Positions 8,893-17,289 of a DNA stretch of 45,134 bases are shown one piece after another. Position numbers and translations under genes: made by a program. The notes under the pieces were generated by a model that saw nothing but the letters and a program-made list of their open reading frames with translations, was not told the DNA's origin and did not search any database. Source of the stretch: Paludibacteraceae bacterium (GTDB taxonomy: Bacteria; Bacteroidota; Bacteroidia; Bacteroidales; Paludibacteraceae); contig JAHDRA010000019.1 of assembly GCA_018433525.1 (NCBI GenBank), positions 1-45,134 on the forward strand, written 5' to 3'. Each line of letters starts with the position of its first letter. The first letter of the stretch is position 1.

Positions 8893-9570
8893 TTATGCAA
8901 AACCCCATATTAAAAGGATAACTACAACGAGTGAAGGGAGCATGTTGGTGATGGCAAGTTTTTTAATTTCGAGTATATTGATTCCTAAACCAATCAGTAA
9001 AATTCCGCCAATGTTGGAAATTCCGTTGATCAAATCGGGAGTAAAAAAAGAAGATGCAGCCATAGCCAGCAGTGTAAGTCCACCTTGAAAAATAAGGAGC
9101 GGAATGGAAGAAAAAATTACTCCGACACCAAAAGCCGAAGCCAGAATGATGGCAGAAAATCCATCCATTAGCGATTTGGTGAACAGCAAATCTGGCGAAC
9201 CGGTCAGTCCTTCCTGAATAGATCCCAAAATAGTCATGGATCCAATGCAAAACAATAAAAATGCCGTAACAAACCCTTCCGAAAATTGCTCACTGCCAAT
9301 TTGAAAACGCTTTTTCAGTGATTCACTCCATTTTTCCAGTCTACTTTCCAAATGCATCCATTCCCCAATCAAAACACCAATCACCAAACTCATAACAATC
9401 AGCAAAATATGTTTCATACCGACTACCATTGTAATACCGATTCCTATGGTAAAAAGTCCAATTACTTGAAAATAAATGGTTTGGATACGTTGAGGCATTT
9501 TTTTATTTAGCAACAAACCGGCACTTCCACCCACAATCACAGCCAGTGCATTTACCAGAGTTCCCCACAT
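8893..9570 (-). CDS. DUF554 family membrane protein (YqgA/YdfK-like)
   Basis: 225 residues with about six or seven membrane helices. The N-terminus MWGTLVNALAVIVGGSAGLLL and the central EGFVTAFLLFCIGSMTILGSIQEGLTG region, followed by SLMDGFSAIILASAFGVGV, are typical of DUF554. The protein is an inner-membrane protein whose transport role is unproven; no substrate is suggested by the sequence. It is the last gene of a four-gene minus-strand operon, starting 10 bases after the PatB-like gene stops. The length is normal for the family and no lesions are seen. Confidence 0.9.
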   Translation of the reverse strand: MWGTLVNALAVIVGGSAGLLLNKKMPQRIQTIYFQVIGLFTIGIGITMVVGMKHILLIVMSLVIGVLIGEWMHLESRLEKWSESLKKRFQIGSEQFSEGFVTAFLLFCIGSMTILGSIQEGLTGSPDLLFTKSLMDGFSAIILASAFGVGVIFSSIPLLIFQGGLTLLAMAASSFFTPDLINGISNIGGILLIGLGINILEIKKLAITNMLPSLVVVILLIWGFA

Positions 9571-9580
9571 AGATATTGAT

Positions 9581-10756
9581 TTATAGATTTCTAACTGCGT
9601 TTTTCAATTGATTCATTGCTTTTTCTAAGGTACTTCGAGGGCAAGCCACGTTGAGCCGTAAATGCTGTTCGCCTCCGGGTCCGAAAGTTATGCCCTGATT
9701 CAAACCCAATCCGGCTTTGTGTACAAAAAATTGGAATAATTCTTCTTCATTCATACCCAAATCTGAGCAGTTGAGCCAAATTAAAAAGGAAGCTTCAGGT
9801 TTCATGGGTTTGATTTGTGGAATTTCATTCTGCAAAAATTGAATGACAAAATCGATATTTCCCTGAACATAATCAAGCATTTGCATTTTCCACCATTTTC
9901 CTTCCGTGTAGGCGGCAATGGTAGAGAGGTAAGCAAAAATATTTCCGTTGTGGAGTTCCGAACGATCGAGAAAATTTTTCAGTCCATTTCGAAGCTCCTC
10001 ATTGGGAATAATGAAATAGGAAGTTTGCAGCGCTGGGATATTGAATGTTTTGCTTGGCGACATGTATGTCAAACTGATATTTGCTGCTCGTTCCGATACC
10101 GAAGCAAAGGGCACATGCACATTTCCGGGCAACGTCATATCGGCATGAATTTCATCCGACACAACTATCAGATGATGTTTGGCACAAATTTCAGCCAATT
10201 GTTGCAAGGTTTCTTTCCCCCAACTTCTTCCTCCGGGATTGTGAGGATTACACAAAATCAACATTTTTGTTTTTGAAGTAATTTTTTTCTCCAAATCGTC
10301 AAAATTCATCTGAAATTTTCCGTCAACCTCTTTTAACGGATTGAATATCAATTTTCTGTTGTTTTTTTCTACCACATGCATAAAAGGAAAATATACCGGT
10401 GGCTGAATAACAATTTCATCATTTTCGGCAGAAAATTGCTGAACGGCAAAAGAAAGTCCGGGTACCACACCCGGCATGAATCCCAGCCATTCTTTTTTAA
10501 TTTCCCATCCATGATTTTCTTTCAGCCAATTCATAATGGATGGAAAATAATCTTTTGGAGGAACAGAATATCCCAAAATGGGATGTTCACAGCGTTTACG
10601 GATACTATCCAAAATGAAATCGGGAGTACGAAAATCCATATCGGCTACCCACAAAGGAATAACGTCCGACGTTCCAAACATTGACCGGCAAGCTTCGATT
10701 TTAACGGCATTGGTGTTCGTTCTGTCGATAATTTCGTCGAAATCGTATTTTTTCAT
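9581..10756 (-). CDS. patB: PatB/MalY-type pyridoxal-phosphate C-S lyase (cystathionine beta-lyase-like aminotransferase fold)
   Basis: 391 residues of fold-type I PLP enzyme. Landmarks are VADMDFRTPDFI near the N-terminus (typical of the PatB/MalY subgroup), CNPHNPGGRSW (Asn170), SDEIHADM (Asp201), the PLP-binding Lys236 in SPSKTFNIPAL, and HLRLNVACPR near the C-terminus for carboxylate binding. Members cleave the C-S bond of cystathionine or cysteine S-conjugates to pyruvate, ammonia and a thiol in the cytoplasm. Here it could serve methionine synthesis or sulfur-compound breakdown; the operon (hisB, phosphatase-like protein, DUF554) does not decide between them. It starts 17 bases after the preceding gene. 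An aminotransferase role cannot be excluded. Confidence 0.9.
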   Translation of the reverse strand: MKKYDFDEIIDRTNTNAVKIEACRSMFGTSDVIPLWVADMDFRTPDFILDSIRKRCEHPILGYSVPPKDYFPSIMNWLKENHGWEIKKEWLGFMPGVVPGLSFAVQQFSAENDEIVIQPPVYFPFMHVVEKNNRKLIFNPLKEVDGKFQMNFDDLEKKITSKTKMLILCNPHNPGGRSWGKETLQQLAEICAKHHLIVVSDEIHADMTLPGNVHVPFASVSERAANISLTYMSPSKTFNIPALQTSYFIIPNEELRNGLKNFLDRSELHNGNIFAYLSTIAAYTEGKWWKMQMLDYVQGNIDFVIQFLQNEIPQIKPMKPEASFLIWLNCSDLGMNEEELFQFFVHKAGLGLNQGITFGPGGEQHLRLNVACPRSTLEKAMNQLKNAVRNL

Positions 10757-10773
10757 TATCTGCTAAAAAATTT

Positions 10774-12387
10774 TTACTTGTTGATAATTTCTTCCAGAGG
10801 TTTTCCGGTAGTTGCGTTGGGAAAAGGAAGTTTCAAAATTTTGCAAATGGTAGGAGCTATGTCAATAATCGAATGGCTTGTTGCAATTTTTTTTGGTTCG
10901 ATGTTCCATCCGTAGAAATAACCTGGTGTTGAAGAAATAACCGCATTCGACTCACCTATGGGATTGTTGTTGTCGTCGAGCTCGAGCCAACCGGGAAGCA
11001 AAGTAATGATCACATCTCCCTTGCTGCTTTTTTGAAATGAATTGCGCAGTTTCGACATTTCCCTGTTGGATGGATCAGTAAGATTAACAATCTGATAAGA
11101 AGTGTAAGCCGACTGGATTCCTTCAAACTCGTGCATGAAATCGGCCACTACCTGCTGAATTTCCTGCAGATTGATTTTTTTTTCTTCGATTTTCTGTCGA
11201 TTTAAAAAAATATTTTTTCCGTAATAACCTTCCACCCAACGTTCCTGTCCGTAAAGCACCATTAAATAAGTGTTGAGTAAAGCCATCGATCGACGTCCGT
11301 TAAAATATCCTGCAGGAATTTTATTTTCGCCCAATTCTAAAGGTGTATGAGCAGAGGTTTGGGTACCCAAAATGAAAATTAACGTGTTGGACAAGCCTAT
11401 TTTGCTGTCGATTTTTTGAAATAAATATTGTAAATCTTTGTCCAAGCGCAAATACATATCTTCCTTTTCGGCAGTTTTTAGCGCAAATGTTTTTTCATAG
11501 GGAGTTTTTACGTTAAATTGCAAGAGCAGCATATCGGGATAAGTATCCTGTCCCAGATTTTCCTTTTCAAAAATTTTTAAAGCCAAATCGGCAACCAAAG
11601 CATTGGCATTGGGCGTATTTTTTAAAATGGGCAGGTTGGATCCTTTTCTTTTACTGTTGGGAAAATACTGAAATCCGTTTTTTTTGTTTTCGTTCGCTGA
11701 AGGAAACAAATAAGTATTGGGCGAGTACATCGGTTCCCAAACGGACGAAGCATATTGTTCGATTTGTCCGTTCACATTCATTTCATCGGCGCTGGCAGCC
11801 AAACCATCGGTATAATACGAAGTGGTTACCCATTTCATGTTGATGTCGTCGAGCCACATAGCGCTGTTGGCTGTATGTCCACCCAACATAATGGCATCTT
11901 CAGCATTGATGGCGATGGCATAAGTTTTTGATTGTTTGGGATAGGTCAGCATCAATTCATCCGTAATGGTACTGGCCAAAAGTTGATGAGCAGAAACGGT
12001 TTGTTTTGTTCCTATGCCCGGTTCGTTTTCGTCGAAAATCACAGATTGAACATATCCCTGTTTTCTGGAATAGAAATTATTTCCCGTAACTCCGTGATAA
12101 TAAGGTGTAGTGCCGGTCATCAGGGTTGCAATATCCGATGCATTGCCGGCCGACACAATGTTATATTCCATATTTTCGAATGCAGTACCTTTTTCAATGA
12201 TTTTTTTAAAACCGTTTACATCAAAACGATGCCAAAGCAAATCGATGTGTTTTTCCTGTAATCCGTCCACCACAATACCAATTACCAAACGCGGTTGGTC
12301 AGGAAAAATTTGTGCGTGGAGTGGAAATTGAACGATAAGTAAAAAAATCAATAAGAAAAATTTTGCAGAATTTCTTTTAAAATCCAT
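10774..12387 (-). CDS. Secreted alkaline-phosphatase-superfamily protein with degenerate active site
   Basis: 537 residues from ATG at 12387; a TTG two codons earlier is less likely. A signal peptide (core FFLLIFLLIVQFPLHAQ) precedes a PafA-like phosphodiesterase/phosphatase fold. The first metal Asp (VVDGL, Asp41) and the nucleophile Thr88 in IATLMTGTTPYYHG are present. By motif alignment from memory, the remaining PafA-type ligands are replaced: the Asp and His of the DYxGH motif become Thr295 and Lys299, the Asp-His of TADHG becomes Thr342-Gln343, the Lys/Arg pair is absent, and the last His is missing. Family landmarks KIPAGYFNG and DIAPTICKILKLPFPNATTGKPL remain, so the fold is kept. It probably sits in the periplasm or envelope as a binding or structural protein. 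It is the second gene of the hisB operon, 31 bases after hisB. Confidence 0.85.
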   Translation of the reverse strand: MDFKRNSAKFFLLIFLLIVQFPLHAQIFPDQPRLVIGIVVDGLQEKHIDLLWHRFDVNGFKKIIEKGTAFENMEYNIVSAGNASDIATLMTGTTPYYHGVTGNNFYSRKQGYVQSVIFDENEPGIGTKQTVSAHQLLASTITDELMLTYPKQSKTYAIAINAEDAIMLGGHTANSAMWLDDINMKWVTTSYYTDGLAASADEMNVNGQIEQYASSVWEPMYSPNTYLFPSANENKKNGFQYFPNSKRKGSNLPILKNTPNANALVADLALKIFEKENLGQDTYPDMLLLQFNVKTPYEKTFALKTAEKEDMYLRLDKDLQYLFQKIDSKIGLSNTLIFILGTQTSAHTPLELGENKIPAGYFNGRRSMALLNTYLMVLYGQERWVEGYYGKNIFLNRQKIEEKKINLQEIQQVVADFMHEFEGIQSAYTSYQIVNLTDPSNREMSKLRNSFQKSSKGDVIITLLPGWLELDDNNNPIGESNAVISSTPGYFYGWNIEPKKIATSHSIIDIAPTICKILKLPFPNATTGKPLEEIINK

Positions 12388-12418
12388 GATCAATAATGAT
12401 AGGTCGATAAGTTAAAAA

Positions 12419-13564
12419 TTAGATAATTCCTTTGGTTGTAGGAAGTTCAAATTGGTAAATATCTCGTTTTACAGCCATTTTAATAGCTTTGGCCAATGCT
12501 TTGAAAATTCCTTCTATTTTGTGATGTTCATTTTCGCCAAGTGCTTTTACGTAAAGATTCATTTTTGCCGCATCGCTCAGCGACTTGAAAAAGTGAAAAA
12601 TCATTTCGGTAGGAAAATCACCGATATATTCCCTTTTAAAAATGGCATCGAAAGTCAGCCATGCTCGTCCTCCAAAATCGATGGCAACCAAACAAAGACT
12701 GTCGTCCATTGGCAGACAAAATCCATAGCGTTCTATTCCGCGCTTGTCTCCCAATGCTTTGGCAAAAGCTTCTCCCAAAGCAATAGCGGTATCTTCGATG
12801 GTATGATGTTCGTCGACTTCCAAATCTCCTTTCACTTGAATGGTCAAGTCGCAACCCGAATGACGGGCAATTTGTTCGAGCATGTGGTCGAAAAAACGCA
12901 AACCGGTAGAAATATTTCCTTTTCCTGAGCCATCCAAATTCAGGTGAATAAAAATATCGGTTTCTTTCGTAGTTCGTTGTATGGTGGCGGTTCTTTCTCT
13001 GGCAAAAATAAAGGCAGCTATTTCGTCCCAAGAGGTTGTTTGCAACACGCAGACTTTTTTCAACTTCGATTCCTGCAGAATTTCAGGATCTTCATTAAGA
13101 AGAATTGCTTTGCAGCCGAGATTTTTTGCCAATTCCACATCGGTTATTCTGTCGCCAACCACATACGAATTTTTCAAGTCATAATCTGTCGAAAAATATT
13201 CTTTCAACATGGCAGTTCCGGGTTTACGCGTTGGCAGTTTATCCTCAGGCATAGATTTGTCGATGAAAATTTTGTCGAAAAATATTCCTTCGTTTTCGAG
13301 AATTTTCAACATTTTGGATTGAACTTTTTCGAAATTTTCTTCCGGATAAGCCGAAGTCCCCAAACCGTCCTGATTGGACACCATTGCCCACTCAAAATCG
13401 GTTCTCTGACGAATAAAATATAAATTGCGGATAACGCCGGGCAAAAATTCGAGCTGTTCCAAGCTGTCAACTTGAAAAGTTTCAGAAGGTTCAACTATGA
13501 TGGTACCGTCCCGATCGATAAAAAGTACTCTTTTTTTTACGGTTTTACCAGTATTTTCTTCCAT
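12419..13564 (-). CDS. hisB: Bifunctional histidinol-phosphatase / imidazoleglycerol-phosphate dehydratase
   Basis: 381 residues from ATG at 13564, chosen because the frame extending back to 13615 lacks family sequence. The N-terminal HAD phosphatase has DRDGT with Asp17 and Asp19 and later [14 protein letters not shown]. The C-terminal IGPD domain (about 190-381) has [14 protein letters not shown] and [14 protein letters not shown] metal histidines ([17 protein letters not shown]). Together these catalyse the dehydration of imidazoleglycerol phosphate and the hydrolysis of histidinol phosphate in histidine synthesis. The zinc-loop cysteines and histidine of E. coli HisB-N are absent: the equivalent stretch reads [14 protein letters not shown]. 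No other his gene is in the window. It leads the minus-strand operon with its own promoter. Confidence 0.95.
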   Translation of the reverse strand: MEENTGKTVKKRVLFIDRDGTIIVEPSETFQVDSLEQLEFLPGVIRNLYFIRQRTDFEWAMVSNQDGLGTSAYPEENFEKVQSKMLKILENEGIFFDKIFIDKSMPEDKLPTRKPGTAMLKEYFSTDYDLKNSYVVGDRITDVELAKNLGCKAILLNEDPEILQESKLKKVCVLQTTSWDEIAAFIFARERTATIQRTTKETDIFIHLNLDGSGKGNISTGLRFFDHMLEQIARHSGCDLTIQVKGDLEVDEHHTIEDTAIALGEAFAKALGDKRGIERYGFCLPMDDSLCLVAIDFGGRAWLTFDAIFKREYIGDFPTEMIFHFFKSLSDAAKMNLYVKALGENEHHKIEGIFKALAKAIKMAVKRDIYQFELPTTKGII

Positions 13565-13625
13565 GTTTATTTTATTGATAAGCTTGTAGTATACATTATT
13601 TCTGAAATGTACCACTATTTTAATG

Positions 13626-13633
13626 CAAAAGTA
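13626..13633 (-). promoter_or_regulatory. Predicted -7 element of the hisB operon
   Basis: The minus strand reads TACTTTTG (TAnnTTTG), 62 bases before the hisB ATG. The 200 bases between it and the transporter start at 13836 are AT-rich and hold no other feature I can name. Confidence 0.45.
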
Positions 13634-13835
13634 ATTTTTTTTGTCTGAATAAAAAACGAATGCTACAATTATTTGTTTATCTGTTTCATTTTAAGTATAT
13701 TGAAGTGTTCGATCAAATTTAGAAGCAATTGAATATATATTTTATCCAATGCTGAAAATTGTTTAAATTTGCTTTCATTTTTCAATAAGGACAATTTTAA
13801 TTTATTTGTTTGAAAATCAATTTTTTAATAATTTT

Positions 13836-15512
13836 ATGGAGTGGTTCCTTTCGCTTTTGTTGAATGATGGTATTGCACATACCATTTTGTTGTTTGCTTT
13901 TGTCATTTCTTTGGGTATCCTTTTGGGAAAAATTAAAATTTTTGGGATTTCGTTGGGAGTTACTTTTGTCCTTTTTGTAGGTTTATTTGTAGGTCATTTG
14001 GGATTAAGCGTGAATCCGGAAGTTTTGGAGTTTATTAAAAATTTCGGTTTGATTTTGTTTGTTTATTCCATTGGCCTTCAAGTAGGACCATCTTTTTTTT
14101 CTTCTTTCAAAAAAGGTGGGATGCTGCTCAATTTATTGTCGACCATGATTGTGCTGCTGGGTGTAGGAATAGTGATAGCCCTATATTATCTTCTTCATGG
14201 TAAAGTGTCCATGCCCATGCTGGTCGGCATACTTTCCGGTTCGGTTACCAATACTCCGGGCTTGGGAGCCGCTCAGGAAGCATTACGGCATGTTTTTGTA
14301 TCTTCACAGGGTGCAGAAATTCCGCCAATTGCTTTGGGTTATGCGGTAGCTTATCCGATAGGAGTATTGGGAATTATTTTTTCAATGGTACTACTGCGAA
14401 TAATTTTTAAAGTGGATTTTCACAACGAAACCGAACAAATAAAAAAAGCCAGTGAAGTGGACGAAGAACAGGTCGAAAAAATTTCTGTACAGGTAAAAAA
14501 TGAAAAGGTTTTTAATCATACAGTTACGGATGTGAAACGGGCTGTTGGAAGGCCATTTATTGTTTCGCGTTTAATGCGGAATGGAGAATTTTTTATTCCT
14601 CAAGGCGATTCCATGTTATACAAAGACGATATTTTGCTGATAGTTGCTTCTTCGCGAGATATTGAACGCATAACATCCTATATTGGAGAAAAAGTGGAAA
14701 TGGATTGGAAAATATCCGAAGAAAAACTGGTTTCCAGAAGAATTGTGATTACGCACGGAAAAATCAACGGGAAGACTATCGGCTCACTGAAATTACGTAC
14801 AATTTACGGTGTAAATATTACCCGTGTAAATCGTTCAGGTGTTGATTTGTTGGGAACACCCGATTTGGTATTACAGGTAGGAGACAGAGTAATGGTAGTT
14901 GGAGAATTGGACGCCATTGAAAAAGTGGAAAAATTATTGGGCAATACCTTGCAAAAATTGAACGAACCACCTATCATAACTATTTTTGTCGGAATTTTAT
15001 TAGGTGTTTTAGTGGGGAGTATTCCATTTTTTGTTCCAGGTATACCGGTTTCGGTTAAACTCGGATTGGCAGGCGGCCCTTTGATTGTGGCTATTTTGTT
15101 AGGACGTTTTGGGTACAAGTTGAAATTAATAACCTACACCACTACAAGTGCCAATTATATGTTGCGTGAAATAGGAATTTCTTTGTTTCTTGCCAGTGTG
15201 GGTATAGGAGCAGGAGAAAAATTTGTCGAAACGGTTATTTCTGCCAATGGTTTGCTTTGGATGGGATGTGCAGCAGCCATAGCTTTGCTTCCACTGCTTA
15301 TTGTGGGCATAATTGGCCGGAAATTCTTAAAGATAAATTATTTTACTTTGATAGGACTTCTTGCAGGTAGTACGACCGATCCACCAGCACTTGCCTATTC
15401 CAATTCAATTGCCGGTTCGGATATCCCCGCTGTGGCTTATTCTACGGTGTACCCTTTAACCATGTTTCTAAGAGTTGTATCGGCACAAATTTTAATTCTT
15501 GCGTTTCTCTGA
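13836..15512 (+). CDS. AspT/YidE-family putative transporter with two TrkA-C domains
   Basis: 558 residues from ATG at 13836 (MEWFLSLLLNDG). An in-frame TTG at 13806 would add ten residues. The architecture is typical of the aspartate:alanine exchanger/YidE/YbjL family: five N-terminal helices (to about 190) with SGSVTNTPGLGAAQEAL, two regulatory TrkA-C domains (about 215-370, with RPFIVSRLMRNGEFFIPQGD and GDRVMVVGELDAIEKVEKLL), then five or six helices containing LAGSTTDPPALAYSNSIAG. The paired SGSxTNTPGL and AGSTTDPPAL motifs are the expected inverted repeats. It is a single-gene unit, convergent with the MaoC gene only 8 bases away. The substrate is unknown; dicarboxylate or amino-acid exchange is possible. 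Confidence 0.9.
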   Translation: MEWFLSLLLNDGIAHTILLFAFVISLGILLGKIKIFGISLGVTFVLFVGLFVGHLGLSVNPEVLEFIKNFGLILFVYSIGLQVGPSFFSSFKKGGMLLNLLSTMIVLLGVGIVIALYYLLHGKVSMPMLVGILSGSVTNTPGLGAAQEALRHVFVSSQGAEIPPIALGYAVAYPIGVLGIIFSMVLLRIIFKVDFHNETEQIKKASEVDEEQVEKISVQVKNEKVFNHTVTDVKRAVGRPFIVSRLMRNGEFFIPQGDSMLYKDDILLIVASSRDIERITSYIGEKVEMDWKISEEKLVSRRIVITHGKINGKTIGSLKLRTIYGVNITRVNRSGVDLLGTPDLVLQVGDRVMVVGELDAIEKVEKLLGNTLQKLNEPPIITIFVGILLGVLVGSIPFFVPGIPVSVKLGLAGGPLIVAILLGRFGYKLKLITYTTTSANYMLREIGISLFLASVGIGAGEKFVETVISANGLLWMGCAAAIALLPLLIVGIIGRKFLKINYFTLIGLLAGSTTDPPALAYSNSIAGSDIPAVAYSTVYPLTMFLRVVSAQILILAFL

Positions 15513-15520
15513 TATATGAG

Positions 15521-15985
15521 TTATTCAAAATGATATAAAAAAATGAAAGTTCCTTCCAAAGCCGGTTTATTGCTGTTTTTAATTTCAAGAACAGTGTAAA
15601 TTTCCGCTTTGGCTATTCCTTTCAAATTGACCAGCGATTTTAATTTTGCTTTGGCTCTCACCTGATCGTTTACTACCACTGCCTGTTGAAAACGAGCATT
15701 CTCAATTCCATAATTGAGCGTCATTTTAGAATTTCGGATTTCCATAATCTGTCCCCAAAGATAAGGTAATATGGAAAGATTCAAATATCCATGCGCAATA
15801 GTGTTTTTATAAGGACTTTCCTGTTTTGCTTTTTCGGCATTCACATGAATCCATTGATAATCCAGTGTGGCATCGGCAAATTTATTGATTTGTTCCTGTG
15901 TGATGGTTAAATAATCCGATACCCCCAATTCTTTTCCAACATATTCTTCCAGTTCTTGGTAACTGTGAATGGTAATTTTACTCAT
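15521..15985 (-). CDS. MaoC-like (R)-specific hydratase/dehydratase
   Basis: 154 residues with a single hot-dog fold. The hydratase motif FADATLDYQWIHVNAEKA supplies the catalytic Asp and His, and the following NTIAHGYLNLSILPYLW is the standard helix of MaoC dehydratases. Relatives hydrate 2-enoyl-CoA or act on similar acyl thioesters in the cytoplasm. No fatty-acid genes lie nearby, so the substrate is open. It is a single gene on the minus strand with a predicted promoter at 16074-16081 and convergent with the AspT-type transporter. Length and sequence are normal. Confidence 0.9.
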   Translation of the reverse strand: MSKITIHSYQELEEYVGKELGVSDYLTITQEQINKFADATLDYQWIHVNAEKAKQESPYKNTIAHGYLNLSILPYLWGQIMEIRNSKMTLNYGIENARFQQAVVVNDQVRAKAKLKSLVNLKGIAKAEIYTVLEIKNSNKPALEGTFIFLYHFE

Positions 15986-16073
15986 TTATCCAGTAATTTT
16001 TTTTGAAACACTTCAAAGCTAAAACAAAACTCAAAATCACAGAACATATCGTTTCACTAAAATTGTTTGAATG

Positions 16074-16081
16074 CAAAGGTA
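16074..16081 (-). promoter_or_regulatory. Predicted -7 element of the MaoC gene
   Basis: The minus strand reads TACCTTTG (TAnnTTTG), 89 bases before the ATG at 15985, in the divergent region shared with panB. Confidence 0.45.
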
Positions 16082-16169
16082 AAAAAAATTGTTTTTCGTT
16101 GAAATTTTTATCATCGGTTTCTTTTCCTTTCAGCAATAAAATAAAAAGACAGAAAACCAAATTTTGATG

Positions 16170-16177
16170 TAACTTTG
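16170..16177 (+). promoter_or_regulatory. Predicted -7 element of panB
   Basis: TAACTTTG (TAnnTTTG) ends 23 bases ahead of the panB ATG at 16201, implying a short leader. Confidence 0.5.
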
Positions 16178-16200
16178 CAGCAAATTCAAATCAAATTATC

Positions 16201-17019
16201 ATGTCAGTACACAATGAAGACAACAGAAAAGTAACCACGCGTCGGTTATTCGAAATGAAACAGCGAGGTGAAAAAATCAGTATGCTTACAGCTTACGATT
16301 ACACAATGGCCAATATTGTAGATGAAGCAGGAATAGATGTAATTTTAGTCGGAGACTCGGCTTCAAATGTTATTTGCGGAAATACCACAACTTTGCCCAT
16401 AACGCTCGATCAGATGATATTTTTGGCAAAATCGGCCATACGCGGAATTAAAAGAGCTCTTGCCGTCGTAGATATGCCTTTTGGCAGTTATCAAGGAAAT
16501 TCTCACGAAGCAATTGCTTCAGCCATTCGTATTATGAAAGAAACTCATGCTGACGGAATAAAGATGGAAGGTGGCGAAGAAATCATTGAATCGGTAAAAA
16601 GAATTATTGGTGCCGGGATTCCCATTATGGGGCATTTGGGATTAATGCCACAGTCCATCAACAAATATGGTTCATACAATGTTAGGGCACAGGAAGAAGA
16701 AGAAGCCGAAAAACTTATACGGGATGCGCATTTGCTGGAGGATGCCGGTTGTTTTGCTTTGGTGTTGGAAAAAATTCCCGCAAAGTTGGGAACTCAAATT
16801 GCATCCGAACTCTCTATTCCGGTTATTGGAATAGGTGCAGGCGGTGGAGTTGATGGGCAAGTGTTGGTCATTCACGATATGCTGGGACTTACGCAGGGCT
16901 TTTCTCCACGTTTCTTGAGAAGATATGCCAATTTAAGAGAACAAATGAATCAGGCTATTCAACATTACATTGCAGATGTAAAATCTTCCGATTTTCCCAA
17001 CGAAAAAGAACAATATTAG
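16201..17019 (+). CDS. panB: 3-methyl-2-oxobutanoate hydroxymethyltransferase
   Basis: 272 residues, the standard length. It transfers a hydroxymethyl group from 5,10-methylenetetrahydrofolate to 2-oxoisovalerate to give ketopantoate, the first step of pantothenate synthesis in the cytoplasm. Clear landmarks are [27 protein letters not shown] with a metal-binding Asp, [20 protein letters not shown] with the substrate Lys/Glu region, [12 protein letters not shown], and the terminal [25 protein letters not shown]. The phosphate-loop region reads GAGGGVDGQ where E. coli has GAGPDTDGQ, a mild change. No other pan genes are adjacent. A strong bidirectional terminator follows. Confidence 0.97.
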   Translation: MSVHNEDNRKVTTRRLFEMKQRGEKISMLTAYDYTMANIVDEAGIDVILVGDSASNVICGNTTTLPITLDQMIFLAKSAIRGIKRALAVVDMPFGSYQGNSHEAIASAIRIMKETHADGIKMEGGEEIIESVKRIIGAGIPIMGHLGLMPQSINKYGSYNVRAQEEEEAEKLIRDAHLLEDAGCFALVLEKIPAKLGTQIASELSIPVIGIGAGGGVDGQVLVIHDMLGLTQGFSPRFLRRYANLREQMNQAIQHYIADVKSSDFPNEKEQY

Positions 17020-17044
17020 TCCTTTACTAATTTATTCCATTGAA

Positions 17045-17091
17045 AAAAACGCATTTTAAGCAGTTAAAAATAACTCTTAAAATGCGTTTTT
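17045..17091. terminator. Bidirectional intrinsic terminator after panB
   Basis: Perfect 16-bp stem at 17045-17060 and 17076-17091 (core ACGCATTTTAAG / CTTAAAATGCGT), a 15-base loop, and A-run/T-run at the two ends. It serves panB and the convergent oadB unit. Confidence 0.9.
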
Positions 17092-17139
17092 ACTAAATAT
17101 CTGGTTGTCGAAAAAATCAAAAATCGATTTAATTTCTTC

Positions 17140-17277
17140 CTATTCTTCTTTGTTTTCCTTTTCAGGGAAAAGTTTCAAAATAAGTTTGATAGCGGCATAA
17201 AATATAAGCATAAAAATGAATATGCCTGTAATACCGATTGCTCCTATTTCGAGAGCAGCTTCAACATTATTGATCAT
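17140..17277 (-). CDS. OadG-related small membrane subunit of a sodium-pumping decarboxylase
   Basis: A 45-residue protein from ATG at 17277 to TAG at 17140. It begins MINNVEAALEIGAIGITGIF, has one membrane helix (about residues 10-34) and a charged C-terminal tail (FPEKENKEE). It starts 12 bases after oadB stops, so it is very likely cotranscribed and translationally coupled. Known OadG/gamma subunits and their short relatives are single-helix proteins that assemble the membrane complex, which fits this position and shape. The long Pro/Ala-rich tail and zinc-binding end of classical OadG are missing, as in other short Bacteroidota versions. The call rests on context more than sequence. Confidence 0.7.
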   Translation of the reverse strand: MINNVEAALEIGAIGITGIFIFMLIFYAAIKLILKLFPEKENKEE

Positions 17278-17289
17278 AGGTTCAATATT

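Noticed and set aside
12636..13031. 131-residue frame overlapping hisB in another frame
   Set aside because: It is a frame-shifted shadow of the IGPD domain; its sequence is His/Arg-rich and has no family resemblance.
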